Assembly: GCF_003668565.1 (NCBI RefSeq)
Contig: NZ_RCWJ01000002.1
Location: 248,001 to 312,000 of the forward strand
Direction: 5' to 3'
Source of the DNA: Mycetocola zhadangensis
GTDB lineage: Bacteria > Actinomycetota > Actinomycetes > Actinomycetales > Microbacteriaceae
DNA: 64,000 nucleotides
The stretch's first letter is position 1; each line of letters opens with the position of its first letter. The notes beneath the pieces are model-generated. The model was not told the DNA's origin and did not search any database. It saw nothing but the letters and a program-made list of their open reading frames with translations. The translations under genes were made by a program, and so were the position numbers. Of this stretch, positions 50,668-58,834 are shown in pieces.

Positions 50668-51387
50668 ATGCCTGCCACCGTCATCCTCGTGCACGGCCTG
50701 CGCACGTCAGCGACCCTGTGGCGTCACCAGGTTGAAGAGTTGAGCACACTCGGCATCCCCACCGACGCAATCGACCTGCCCGGGCACGGGAAACGAATCG
50801 GCGAACGGTTCACCCTGGAGCTCGCTCTCGAGAGTATCGATGACGCTGTGACCGCCGCCGAGGCATCCGGAACCAAACCGTACCTCGTCGGATTCTCGCT
50901 CGGCGGTTACCTGGCCATCGAGTGGGTGGCACGAAACCCCGGCCGGGTTGCAGGCCTGCTCGCTGCGGCCTGCGCCACAGTGCCGCACCCGGTGATCATG
51001 CACGGTTGGCGAGCAATCTCGAAGGTGATCCACACATTTCCTGACCGCGGTCGAGCACTCAACGACTTCACCGTGCGTCTGTTCGTGCCGAACCCCGGTG
51101 CAACAGACGTGATTGCCGGGGGAGTGGCCCTGGAGGTGATGGACGACGTGCTGCTCACGTTGTTGACGCTGCGCCCCCTCGAGCGATTGCCCGAAATAGA
51201 CGTGCCCGTGTTGTTCATCAACGGACAATTCGATCACGTGCGGGCCCATGCCGGTCGGTACCTCGCGGCGACGCGTGACGCGCGACTGGTTACGGTGCCA
51301 GGTGCCAGTCACATGGTTAGCGTTGTGCGGCCCACCGAGTTCACCGAGGCCCTGCTCGACGGTTACCGGCACGCCACATTGGGTTAA
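50668..51387 (+). CDS. Alpha/beta-hydrolase
   Basis: A 239-residue hydrolase: TVILVHGLRTSATLWRHQVE (oxyanion HG), AIDLPGHGKRIGERFTLE, YLVGFSLGGYLAIEWVARNP (nucleophile elbow G-F-S-L-G, Ser near residue 81), VLFINGQFDHVRAHA (acid) and VTVPGASHMVSVVRPTEFTE (His). The triad is complete. The ATG at 50668 follows TAGGAT by seven bases and matches the fold start. The substrate (ester, lactone or similar) is unknown. Confidence 0.92.
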   Translation: MPATVILVHGLRTSATLWRHQVEELSTLGIPTDAIDLPGHGKRIGERFTLELALESIDDAVTAAEASGTKPYLVGFSLGGYLAIEWVARNPGRVAGLLAAACATVPHPVIMHGWRAISKVIHTFPDRGRALNDFTVRLFVPNPGATDVIAGGVALEVMDDVLLTLLTLRPLERLPEIDVPVLFINGQFDHVRAHAGRYLAATRDARLVTVPGASHMVSVVRPTEFTEALLDGYRHATLG

Positions 51388-51398
51388 GTGCGGGTTGG

Positions 51399-51575
51399 CT
51401 ATCGCGCCGACCAGCCGCCGTTCATTGTGTAGCTCGCGCCGGTGACCATCGCGGCGTACCCTCACGCCGTCGCCGTCGCCGCGCGTGCCCCGGCCCTCGA
51501 TGGCATCGACATTCTGGTGAATAACGCCGGCATCCAAGAGGTAAGCCCGATCGAGGAGTTTGACCCAACGTGTTT
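51399..51575. pseudogene. Scrambled remnants of a short-chain dehydrogenase gene
   Basis: On the minus strand 51399-51449 reads AMVTGASYTMNGGWSAR-stop, the C-terminus of an SDR (TGxxxxxxGGW). On the plus strand about 51466-51575 reads ALDGIDILVNNAGIQEVSPI then EEFDPT, the middle NNAG segment of the same kind of enzyme. The pieces lie in opposite directions with everything between them gone, so an SDR gene was broken by inversion and deletion. Confidence 0.6.
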
Positions 51576-51806
51576 GTGCACGTCGAGGCGACGCGTGCTG
51601 GCGCGGGTGTCGGGTTGTTGCCGTGCTTCATGGCTGACCAGCACGATGATCTGGTGCGACTGCTGCCCGGAGACTTCCGCGAGGAGCAGCCGTACTTTAT
51701 GGTGCTGAGGCCTGACTCGCTGCGTCAGCCCGCAGTCGCCGTGGTTGCGGATGCGCTCCGGGTGCGTGCGGCTGCGTTCAAACCGCAACTGATGGGCGAG
51801 ATCTGA
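51576..51806 (+). pseudogene. C-terminal remnant of a LysR-type regulator
   Basis: The frame ending at the TGA of 51804-51806 reads GAGVGLLPCFMADQHDDLVR, then PDSLRQPAVAVVADALR, the end of a LysR substrate-binding domain. The HTH and first lobe are missing. It abuts the SDR fragment, as LysR and SDR genes often lie side by side. An ATG at 51570 could start a 78-residue product, but nothing suggests it works. Confidence 0.65.
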
Positions 51807-51816
51807 CGCTTCGGCT

Positions 51817-52146
51817 CTACGCCGTGGCGAACGCGTGTGCCGACCCGGCGATCCCACGGCTTCGGGTGTTCATACCGGCCTGGACAAAGGTGGCCCCAAT
51901 GTTGCCCAGGAGGAGCAGGAGCGCAAACTTGCCTCCGGTGCCGCCTCCCGAGACCTTAGAGATGCCGGCCGAGAGCGTCCACAGCCACCAGATCGATACG
52001 AACGGAACGATAAAGAGCCAGGTGGTCGGGACGGAGGTGCCCTGGCCGTTCACTTCGCCCCTGGTTTTGGCGAGCCAGACGATCCAGTAGATGCCGAACG
52101 TAATGAGTGGGAGAAAAAATACGGCTGCCGCGCTGCGCTGCTTCAA
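51817..52146 (-). CDS. DUF4234-type small membrane protein
   Basis: About 109 residues with three hydrophobic segments; RSAAAVFFLPLITFGIYWIV then WLAKTRGEVN is the DUF4234 hallmark (R..A..hhh..hTfGIYyhhW...REhN). TTG at 52146 is the only start near the domain and has a weak ribosome site. The open frame goes on upstream for 19 codons to a TGA but without a better start, so the N-terminus is uncertain; a frameshift that removed a longer N-terminus is possible. Function unknown. Confidence 0.65.
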   Translation of the reverse strand: MKQRSAAAVFFLPLITFGIYWIVWLAKTRGEVNGQGTSVPTTWLFIVPFVSIWWLWTLSAGISKVSGGGTGGKFALLLLLGNIGATFVQAGMNTRSRGIAGSAHAFATA

Positions 52147-52311
52147 GAGGATCCGATCGATGGGGTTTCTCGAACCGTAGTGGAGGGTGAGCTGTGGGGG
52201 TAGCCCTCACTCGGGGCTCCGCAATCGGTGTGGACACGCTGGTGTAGCTGCCGCCCGGGGCCGTGACAATAGTGGGCGGCATACGACGGTTGCCTGCTGA
52301 TGAAATCGGGA

Positions 52312-52671
52312 TTACCAGTCTTTGCGGGGCACACCCTTGGCGGTAAGCCACCGCTGCCGGCGGCCAGCAATGATGAAGGCCCAGACGCCTGCCGTGGCCG
52401 CTCCCAAAAAAATCAGACCGGCATAAATGCTGCCGGGCATGGTAAAGCCAGACAGCGTGGCCGGGTAGATCGGAACGCAGGCAATAACGAACAGGACAAC
52501 GCCCAGAATGCGGATGCCGATGGGATTCTGCAGCGGTGCTTTTGCGTGGAACGTGTAGTCGGACGGGACTCCACCCGGCCCGTATTCCTCCCGGTACTGG
52601 TTTACGTTGAACGGATTTGGATCGTAGTTCGGTCCGTGTTGCGGCTGGCTGTTGTCTGGGCTTTCACTCAC
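52312..52671 (-). CDS. Small two-helix membrane protein
   Basis: A 119-residue protein. Polar, Asn/Pro-rich residues 1-45 (NPFNVNQYREEYGPGGVPS) are followed by two membrane segments (IGIRILGVVLFVIACVPIYP and IYAGLIFLGAATAGVWAFII) and a basic tail. The GTG at 52671 follows directly the stop of a 37-residue reading frame (TAA-GTG), so it is translationally coupled to it. I recognise no family. Confidence 0.7.
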   Translation of the reverse strand: MSESPDNSQPQHGPNYDPNPFNVNQYREEYGPGGVPSDYTFHAKAPLQNPIGIRILGVVLFVIACVPIYPATLSGFTMPGSIYAGLIFLGAATAGVWAFIIAGRRQRWLTAKGVPRKDW

Positions 52672-52785
52672 TTAGGCCTCATTCAACTGCTGCCGCAGGG
52701 CTACGGCGAGTAACTGAGATCTGCCAGAGAATTCCTTGGCCAGTGCGCTGAGTTCTTGAACATCGGCGCCAAGCGATTCAGACAT
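52672..52785 (-). CDS. 37-residue helical small protein coupled to a membrane-protein gene
   Basis: ATG at 52785 with CCGGAG five bases upstream starts MSESLGADVQELSALAKEFS and ends LRQQLNEA at TAA 52672. The product is one amphipathic helix resembling the first helix of WXG100-like proteins. Its stop touches the GTG of the next gene without a gap. Ribosome site, charge pattern and coupling support it as a true gene; the job is unknown. It might be a truncated ancestor or a regulatory leader. Confidence 0.6.
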   Translation of the reverse strand: MSESLGADVQELSALAKEFSGRSQLLAVALRQQLNEA

Positions 52786-53011
52786 GGCAGCTCCGGAGGG
52801 TGGCGAACAAAAGCAGGTGCACGTTCACCTTGAGCTTAGCGGCGACCCACATTTTGCCCCATGGGGCGGACTCCCCATGGGGGCTATTCCGACTGGAACT
52901 CGGTGTCGCCCTTGGCCCACATGGAAATTCCGTTCCCGGTATCGCAGTAAATTGCGGATGCGAGCGAGGTCTCGCCTTGCTACGGTGACTGCATTACCGG
53001 GAGGAAACGGC

Positions 53012-53302
53012 ATGTCATTTCAGGCGTACCTTGACACGATCGAAGACAAGACGGGACTCACCCCACGTCAGCTGCTCGATATTGCTCACAGCAAGGGGTT
53101 CGAGGGGGAGTCGGTGAAGGCCGGCGAGGTGCTCGAGTGGCTCAAGGTCGACTACGGCCTCGGTCGCGGGCACGGTATGGCGCTCGTGCACGTCATCAAA
53201 AAGGGCCCGCAGATCGATGCGAAATTCGTGGGAACCACAGGCACCCATCGCGATGACTCAGACGTCCTGTGGCTGGACGGAAAGGCGAGCAAACCGGCCT
53301 AA
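53012..53302 (+). CDS. DUF4287 domain protein
   Basis: A 96-residue protein: MSFQAYLDTIEDKTGLTPRQ, LLDIAHSKGFEGESVKAGEV and EWLKVDYGLGRGHGMALVHV are the DUF4287 signature (YLDxIExKTGxTPxxhhxxA...GLGRGHAMAhhHhh). GGGAGGAA lies five bases before the ATG. It is small and cytoplasmic, without catalytic motifs. Relatives sit alone or are fused to DUF5655. Function is unknown. Confidence 0.92.
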   Translation: MSFQAYLDTIEDKTGLTPRQLLDIAHSKGFEGESVKAGEVLEWLKVDYGLGRGHGMALVHVIKKGPQIDAKFVGTTGTHRDDSDVLWLDGKASKPA

Positions 53303-53443
53303 CGCGCGGCAAACCTCGCCCCGTAGGGTTACCTTGCTAGCTGGCGGTAGCCCGTTTTCCGCGGGTCGTCAACACATCGCCGTGGGAGTTCCTCGGCTGT
53401 AGCGTGGCCGGGCGAGACCTGTTCGACGACGGAAGGGGCGCTG

Positions 53444-53722
53444 ATGCGGCGCACGACACTCACCATCGAAGGGCACTCCTACGTGCTCGCCCAGGGAACG
53501 GAAACTGCCACACTGAAAGCCTCCGCGGAGGAGGCGGTGGTCGCTGGCGGCAAGTTTGTGGACCTCACAGTTGTTGGAAACATTGCTGTAAGCGTTCTGG
53601 TGAGTCCCGGTGTCGCCATTGTCATCACCACGCAGGAGGTCCCCGATGACCCGCGTGACACGGGTCACCTTTCAGAGCCGTACAGCGACGACAATGCATG
53701 GGACATCGCTGACCTGTTCTGA
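53444..53722 (+). CDS. Conserved hypothetical protein
   Basis: A 92-residue protein (MRRTTLTIEGHSYVLAQGTE; VDLTVVGNIAVSVLVSPGVA), predicted as mixed beta strands with an acidic, unstructured tail (SEPYSDDNAWDIADLF). AAGGGG lies six bases before the ATG. The beta pattern resembles small actinobacterial proteins often seen near cell-envelope genes, but I cannot name the family. It converges with the DUF2207-like gene. Confidence 0.6.
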   Translation: MRRTTLTIEGHSYVLAQGTETATLKASAEEAVVAGGKFVDLTVVGNIAVSVLVSPGVAIVITTQEVPDDPRDTGHLSEPYSDDNAWDIADLF

Positions 53723-53780
53723 CCCGACCGCGCTGGGTCAGAACTTTGTGTCGGACGCGCAGAGCAGCCGCGGAGCGGGG

Positions 53781-54878
53781 TTAGAGCCCATCGAAGAGAT
53801 CGGCAAAAGCGCCGACGGCTTCGAATACCGCGCCGCCAGCGTCGACGGCATCGCCGAGGGCGAAGGCCAATTCAGCGAGGTTGCCGACGACGCTCGCGAG
53901 GAGGAGAAGATCAGCGGCAACGTCGAGTGCGGCACCGACGCCCTGGAGATCGGTCGCACCGACCGCGTTATAACTGACCCGGAGCTCGGCAAGCCATTCC
54001 TCGCTGTGCCCAAAGAGGATGGCATACGGTAGCAACCGTTCATTCAGGATGAGCCTGTCGAGTTCGAAGGACGGGCCTGATTGTCCGGTGACGCCAACGC
54101 CGACGGCGAGGCCAGCCGCAGTGACCCCGGACGCGGTGCGCAATGCTCCTGACGGGCTCTGCAGGAATCGAAGCCGATCGGCTTCGGCAAGGGAGATGTA
54201 CCCGTTGAGCCCGGCCAACTGTTCCCGGAGAAGAGCCGATGGCTCCCCGTACCTACGCCACTTACCCGGCGCCACGATCATGGAGGCCAGAGCGATCCCG
54301 GCTGTCAGCAGAGAGATATACATCGCGGCGATCTCGCCGTTGCCGCCAGCGCCGAGCGCGACGAAGAGAGCGAAAAGAAGGAAGATTCCCGCGCACACGC
54401 GGAGGAGAATCAGGCGCCACTTTACGAGGGGGCCGATGAGCCCATAGCTCCTGAGGTAGGACTCGGCAGCGGCCAATACCTTCGCAAGTTGAGCGGACTG
54501 CGCCCGTCGGTCTTTACTGAAGCGCCGGACCCGACTTGAGCTGTGTCCCGGGCCAAACAAGGCATCGAGAAGACCGAGCTCCTGGATGGTGAACACAGCG
54601 TGGGGTTGCACCTCGACAGCAACCGGCGCTTTTTTGTCGGGTTCGGCGAGAAGGCGGATCTTGCGGTCGACGGCCATCCCGATGAGAGCCGCGGCGATCC
54701 CGCGCTTCTCGTTGCCGCTCAGCAGAGCGGCGTCGAGAACGGGCACACCCTTCGGGGGAACGTACTCGACGACGCGCGGTTTGGGCAAAGCTCGCCCGGT
54801 CGCCCGAGCAGTGATGGCTATCGCAAGCAACGCCAGTGTTGGCAAGGTCAGGAAAACGAGCACCAGGACGAGCATCAT
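53781..54878 (-). CDS. DUF2207-like membrane protein, first paralogue
   Basis: A 365-residue protein. An N-terminal hydrophobic segment (MMLVLVLVFLTLPTLALLAI) is followed by a cytoplasmic winged-helix-like region: VEYVPPKGVPVLDAALLSGN, EKRGIAAALIGMAVDRKIRL. A membrane hairpin (LLRVCAGIFLLFALFVALGA, YISLLTAGIALASMIVAPGK) and the tail YISLAEADRLRFLQSPSGAL with LLPYAILFGHSEEWLAEL match the YciQ/DUF2207 C-terminal half. The usual large extracellular N-terminal domain is absent. The neighbour at 54914 is a paralogue with the same order. Function unknown. Confidence 0.8.
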   Translation of the reverse strand: MMLVLVLVFLTLPTLALLAIAITARATGRALPKPRVVEYVPPKGVPVLDAALLSGNEKRGIAAALIGMAVDRKIRLLAEPDKKAPVAVEVQPHAVFTIQELGLLDALFGPGHSSSRVRRFSKDRRAQSAQLAKVLAAAESYLRSYGLIGPLVKWRLILLRVCAGIFLLFALFVALGAGGNGEIAAMYISLLTAGIALASMIVAPGKWRRYGEPSALLREQLAGLNGYISLAEADRLRFLQSPSGALRTASGVTAAGLAVGVGVTGQSGPSFELDRLILNERLLPYAILFGHSEEWLAELRVSYNAVGATDLQGVGAALDVAADLLLLASVVGNLAELAFALGDAVDAGGAVFEAVGAFADLFDGL

Positions 54879-54913
54879 GTCACGAGTCTGGCAGAGTCCG
54901 CGTGCCGAGAGAG

Positions 54914-55981
54914 CTAGTCGCCGCCTCCGCCTCCACCTCCACCGCCGTCTCCACCTCCACCGCTGTCTCCGCCGCCGTCGCCAGAGCTCCCGCCGGAATC
55001 TCCGAAGTCCATTCCACCTGAGTTCCCGAAGTCGGATCCACCCTCGTCTGACGAGTCGAAGCTTCCTGAAATGCCTGTGGAAGCGACGCCTTCGAATGCC
55101 TCGGAGAACCCAAGGGTCACTGGCACGCTCGTGAGGGTGCCGCCATCGGTGTTCTCCCGCTGCAGTTCAAGCAGTTGTGCCCACGGTTTGCCGTAACCAA
55201 ACAGCACGGCCCAACCGAGAAGACGTTCCGTGAGAACGAGCACATCTCCGCGGGTCATCGCGGTGTCCGGGCCTTGCAGCACCCGGATCCGATCCGACTC
55301 AGCCAGCCGAATATACTCGCGCAGTCCATGAAGGTAGTCGCGCAGTTCGACACCTCGTGGAGTGAGCGCGTGATATCGCCCGAACGCGAAACCGATCGTG
55401 ATCAGCCCGAAGGCTAACGCGAGCAGCCCGATCGGGACGACTCCGGCACCCCACACCATCGCCGGTGCAACGATGAGCAGCTGCGGGAACGGCAGTATTG
55501 CGCGCAATCCATTTCTCGGTGGGCGCATCAGGTTGGCCTGAACAACTGCGGCGGCCGCGCGTCCCTGGGCGATCATCAGGCGTCGGGCGAGCCGGGCGTT
55601 TGTCTTGTTAACGCGCACGACGTCGCCAGGTTTCCCGGTTCGGCCGAAGATCGCATGGACAACACGTTCCTCGATGGGCCCGTTTACCAGACGCGGGTCG
55701 TCCAGTCGTAAGAGGTAGATTTTGCCGACCTGTTCGGGCTCAAGCGCCGACAGCACGCCGCGCACGGCAAGGTCAACGATTTGAGCGCTGACGCTACGTT
55801 TCTGTCCGTGAAGAACGATTGCAGCCTCGAGAACTGAAATACCAGCGGGCGGTACATACTGAGCGATCACGGCGCGGGTCGATTTCGGGGAGCGCGGCGA
55901 TCGAAAAAAATGAATTCCTGACACCGCGCAAATAATGCCGCTGATCACCGTGAAGAGAATCGCCAACTGGATGTCGCTCAC
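54914..55981 (-). CDS. DUF2207-like membrane protein, second paralogue with Gly-rich tail
   Basis: A 355-residue paralogue of the next gene: AQYVPPAGISVLEAAIVLHG, QKRSVSAQIVDLAVRGVLSA, then two membrane segments, YIRLAESDRIRVLQGPDTAM and LLGWAVLFGYGKPWAQLLEL. It differs by ending in some 50 residues of Gly/Asp/Ser (the last stretch almost pure glycine), as in many DUF2207 proteins whose tails end in GGGGGGG. GTG at 55981 has GGGGG five bases upstream. The two genes lie 35 bp apart, in the same direction, and form a duplicated operon. Confidence 0.8.
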   Translation of the reverse strand: MSDIQLAILFTVISGIICAVSGIHFFRSPRSPKSTRAVIAQYVPPAGISVLEAAIVLHGQKRSVSAQIVDLAVRGVLSALEPEQVGKIYLLRLDDPRLVNGPIEERVVHAIFGRTGKPGDVVRVNKTNARLARRLMIAQGRAAAAVVQANLMRPPRNGLRAILPFPQLLIVAPAMVWGAGVVPIGLLALAFGLITIGFAFGRYHALTPRGVELRDYLHGLREYIRLAESDRIRVLQGPDTAMTRGDVLVLTERLLGWAVLFGYGKPWAQLLELQRENTDGGTLTSVPVTLGFSEAFEGVASTGISGSFDSSDEGGSDFGNSGGMDFGDSGGSSGDGGGDSGGGGDGGGGGGGGGD

Positions 55982-56087
55982 TCATACCCCCGTCAGAACC
56001 GGCGGACGTCGCACGGTGTCGTGGGTTCAGTGTGGCAGCAATCGACCGGATGCCACGCGGCGCGTCCAGGTCCACAACGGCAGCGGA

Positions 56088-57143
56088 CTAACTCTTTTGT
56101 GCCGCCGCACCGTGCGTTGCAAACCGCTGTTGCAGCAGCACGGCCACCACGATGATCAGGCCTTTGGCGATCGCCTGCACGGAGGTGTCGAGGTTGTTCT
56201 GCGTGAACACGTTGGTCAGGGTCGAGAAGATCAGCACACCGAGCACGGTGCCGACGATCGTTCCCCGGCCACCGATAAGGAGCGTGCCACCGACGACGAC
56301 CGCAGCGATGGCATCCAACTCCACGAGCGTTCCGTGGGTGGATGTTCCTGCCGTCGTGCGACCGAGCATCATGATGCCGGCGATGCCTGCGGTGAAGCCG
56401 GACAGCACGTAGACCATGAGCAGGTGACGCCTCACCTTGATGCCAGCGAGGCGGGATGCTTCGGCATTCCCGCCGATCGCGACGGTGCGGCGGCCGAACG
56501 TGGTGCGGTTGAGGAGGATCCATCCGGCGATCGCCACGATCGCGAAGATCCAGATCAGCACTGGCACACCGAGCAGGTTTGCGCGCGTGAACTCGAGGAA
56601 ACCCGTGTTGGTGACGATCTGCGTACGCCGCCCGGAGATGAGCTCGGCGAGGCCCCGCGCGCCGACGAGCATCGCCAGTGTCGCCATGAAGGCCACGACA
56701 TTGCCGTACGCGATGATGATGCCGTTAACCAGCCCTGCGGCGGCGCCCACGGCAAGCGGGACCAGGATCATCAGCAACCACGAGCTCTGCGTCGCAGCGA
56801 GTTGCACTGCCGTGAGGCTCGCGACGACCGTTGAGAGGCCCATCACTGAACCGACGGAGAGATCGATGCCTCCTGCGGTGATGACGAACGTCATGCCGAT
56901 TGAGATCACGCCAATGATTGACGCGTAACGGATGATCGTGAGGAAATTATTGACGTCAGCGAAACGATCGCCTGCGGTCACTGTTCCGATGATCAACAGC
57001 ACGACAAGCGCGATGACGAGGCCGAGGTTTCGACCGACGGACCCGCCAAGGACACGCTTCAGCGCACTGGGGCGTTCCGCCTGCTGTGATGCACCCGGGA
57101 CGGGCGCAGCCTCCGCGTGGACCGGGGTCTTCTGCTCGCTCAC
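56088..57143 (-). CDS. CUT2-type sugar ABC transporter permease
   Basis: A 351-residue permease of the RbsC/XylH family: about eight to ten membrane segments, with SIIGVISIGMTFVITAGGID then LSVGSVMGLS (the highly conserved BPD_transp_2 signature), NGIIIAYGNVVAFMATLAML, and GRRTVAIGGNAEASRLAGIK (the EAA-like loop facing the ATPase). The C-terminal TGIAGIMMLGRTTAG and GGTLLIGGRGTIVGTVLGVL also fit. It overlaps the ATPase gene by 4 bp (GTGA). It forms the membrane channel of the importer encoded at 56088-59884. Confidence 0.95.
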   Translation of the reverse strand: MSEQKTPVHAEAAPVPGASQQAERPSALKRVLGGSVGRNLGLVIALVVLLIIGTVTAGDRFADVNNFLTIIRYASIIGVISIGMTFVITAGGIDLSVGSVMGLSTVVASLTAVQLAATQSSWLLMILVPLAVGAAAGLVNGIIIAYGNVVAFMATLAMLVGARGLAELISGRRTQIVTNTGFLEFTRANLLGVPVLIWIFAIVAIAGWILLNRTTFGRRTVAIGGNAEASRLAGIKVRRHLLMVYVLSGFTAGIAGIMMLGRTTAGTSTHGTLVELDAIAAVVVGGTLLIGGRGTIVGTVLGVLIFSTLTNVFTQNNLDTSVQAIAKGLIIVVAVLLQQRFATHGAAAQKS

Positions 57144-58660
57144 GCGGCACTTCCTTTCATTACGAGGTCAAGCACACCGGATTCATCGATGTCACCGGCG
57201 TTCGTCTCGGCCAGCACGTTCCCGTCGCTGATCACGAGCACCCGGTCGGAAAGGCCGAGGACCTCTTCAATTTCGCTCGAGACGACGACAATGGCTGTGC
57301 CTTCGGCCGCCAACCGGCGGATGAGGGCGTAGATCTCTGCACGCGCCCCCACGTCGACGCCACGCGTCGGTTCGTCGAGCAGCAGCACACGGGTGCCGTG
57401 CACGAGCCAGCGAGCAAGGAGAATCTTTTGCTGGTTGCCACCGGAGAGGGTGCGCGCGGGGCGTTCAGGATCGGCTGGCCGCAGTTCGAGGGCGTTGATC
57501 TGTTCGCGAGCCGCGACCTTCTCCGCACCTTCGTTAAGGAAGCCTGCGCGTGAGAACCGGCTGAAGGTCGACAGCGTGACGTTCTTGAAGATCGGTTCGT
57601 CGAGGATCAGACCTTGGCTCTTGCGTTCCTCGGGTGAGAAACCCATCCCGGCGCCGACCGCTGAACTGACAGAGCCGGCGTGCAGGGGCTTGCCTTGAAC
57701 AGAGACGGTGCCGGATGTCGCTTTGCGCGCCCCGTAGATCGTCTCCAGAATTTCCGAGCGGCCGGAACCGACGAGCCCGGCGAGCCCAACGATCTCTCCC
57801 GCACGAACGGTGAAGTGCACATCGGAGAAGTGGCCGCGGAGGTTGAGGTGATCCACCTCGAGAAGGATAGGAGCGCTGGCGGGCACCGGGACGGCATCCG
57901 GAAACACGTTGGCGACGTCACGCCCGGTCATCAGCCTGATCAGCTCAGGAGTCGGTGTCTCAGATACGGCCAGGCCGCTCGCGGTGCTCCTCCCGTCCTT
58001 AATCACTGAGATGCGGTCGCCGATCTGCCGAATCTCCTCGAGCCGATGAGAGATGTAGACGACCGCGATTCCGGAGCTCGTCAGTTCGCGGATGACGCGG
58101 AACAGATTGGCCACCTCTCCGGAGTCCAGTACGGCACTCGGCTCGTCCATGATGATGAGCCTGGTGTCGCGGGAGAGGGCACGGGCCATGCTGACGATCT
58201 GTTTGTTCGCTGCCGACAGTTGGCCGACCTCGGTCGACGCGGGTATGTCGCCGTGGCCGAGCCGGCTGAGCAGCTCCCTGGTGATGCGGTTCGCCTGCGA
58301 GACCTTCAGCAACCCGCCGGTGGAATGTTCATGGCCGAGGAAGATGTTCTCGGCGATGGTGAGGCCGTCGACGACATCGAGCTCCTGGTACATGGTCGCG
58401 ATTCCGAGGTCGAGCGCAGCGACCGGGTGGGCGATGGTTACCGCTTCGCCGCGCCAGAGGATCTCTCCCGAGTCTGGTTGGTGCACTCCGGCGAGCGTCT
58501 TGATCAGCGTCGACTTGCCCGCGCCGTTCTGCCCGAGAACACAGTGGACCTCTCCCGCACGAACGGTGAGGTTCACGCCCTTGAGCGCCTGCACCCCAGC
58601 GAAGGTTTTGGTGATTCCGCGGACTTCGAGCAGGGGTGCTGCATGGTCGTCATCGATCAT
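57140..58660 (-). CDS. CUT2-type sugar ABC transporter ATP-binding protein (RbsA/MglA-like)
   Basis: A 506-residue double ATPase. The first half has Walker A GQNGAGKS (43-50), an ABC signature in LSAANKQIVSMARALSRDTR and Walker B LIIMDEPSAVLDSGE. The second half has the degenerate Walker A GLVGSGRSE and LSGGNQQKILLARWLVHGTR with LLLDEPTRGVDVGA. This is the RbsA/MglA/AraG layout, in which the second site is usually inactive. It pairs with the permease downstream and with the divergent binding protein. The ATG at 58660 is close to the divergent promoter region. Confidence 0.95.
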   Translation of the reverse strand: MIDDDHAAPLLEVRGITKTFAGVQALKGVNLTVRAGEVHCVLGQNGAGKSTLIKTLAGVHQPDSGEILWRGEAVTIAHPVAALDLGIATMYQELDVVDGLTIAENIFLGHEHSTGGLLKVSQANRITRELLSRLGHGDIPASTEVGQLSAANKQIVSMARALSRDTRLIIMDEPSAVLDSGEVANLFRVIRELTSSGIAVVYISHRLEEIRQIGDRISVIKDGRSTASGLAVSETPTPELIRLMTGRDVANVFPDAVPVPASAPILLEVDHLNLRGHFSDVHFTVRAGEIVGLAGLVGSGRSEILETIYGARKATSGTVSVQGKPLHAGSVSSAVGAGMGFSPEERKSQGLILDEPIFKNVTLSTFSRFSRAGFLNEGAEKVAAREQINALELRPADPERPARTLSGGNQQKILLARWLVHGTRVLLLDEPTRGVDVGARAEIYALIRRLAAEGTAIVVVSSEIEEVLGLSDRVLVISDGNVLAETNAGDIDESGVLDLVMKGSAA

Positions 58661-58834
58661 GAGCGCAATCTAGCACACATATGACGATGGACGATAATAA
58701 GTCGCCGATTTCGTGACCACTTCTGCTATGGTGACAAAAGTCAGCGTCGACACAGGCATTTCGGTTCAGCAGCCCCCTGGCCAAGCCCTCCTCATCGTTG
58801 GCAACCTTGCGAATCACCCAAACGGAGGAATCAC
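58661..58834. promoter_or_regulatory. Divergent promoter region of the sugar-uptake locus
   Basis: 174 bp between the leftward ATPase and the rightward binding-protein gene. It contains TGAC-aaaa-GTCA (58732-58743), a perfect short palindrome next to TATGGT (58727-58732), which could be the -10 of the rightward promoter. The ribosome site GGAGG precedes the binding-protein ATG. The ROK regulator at 62592 is the likely binder (inference). Confidence 0.5.
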
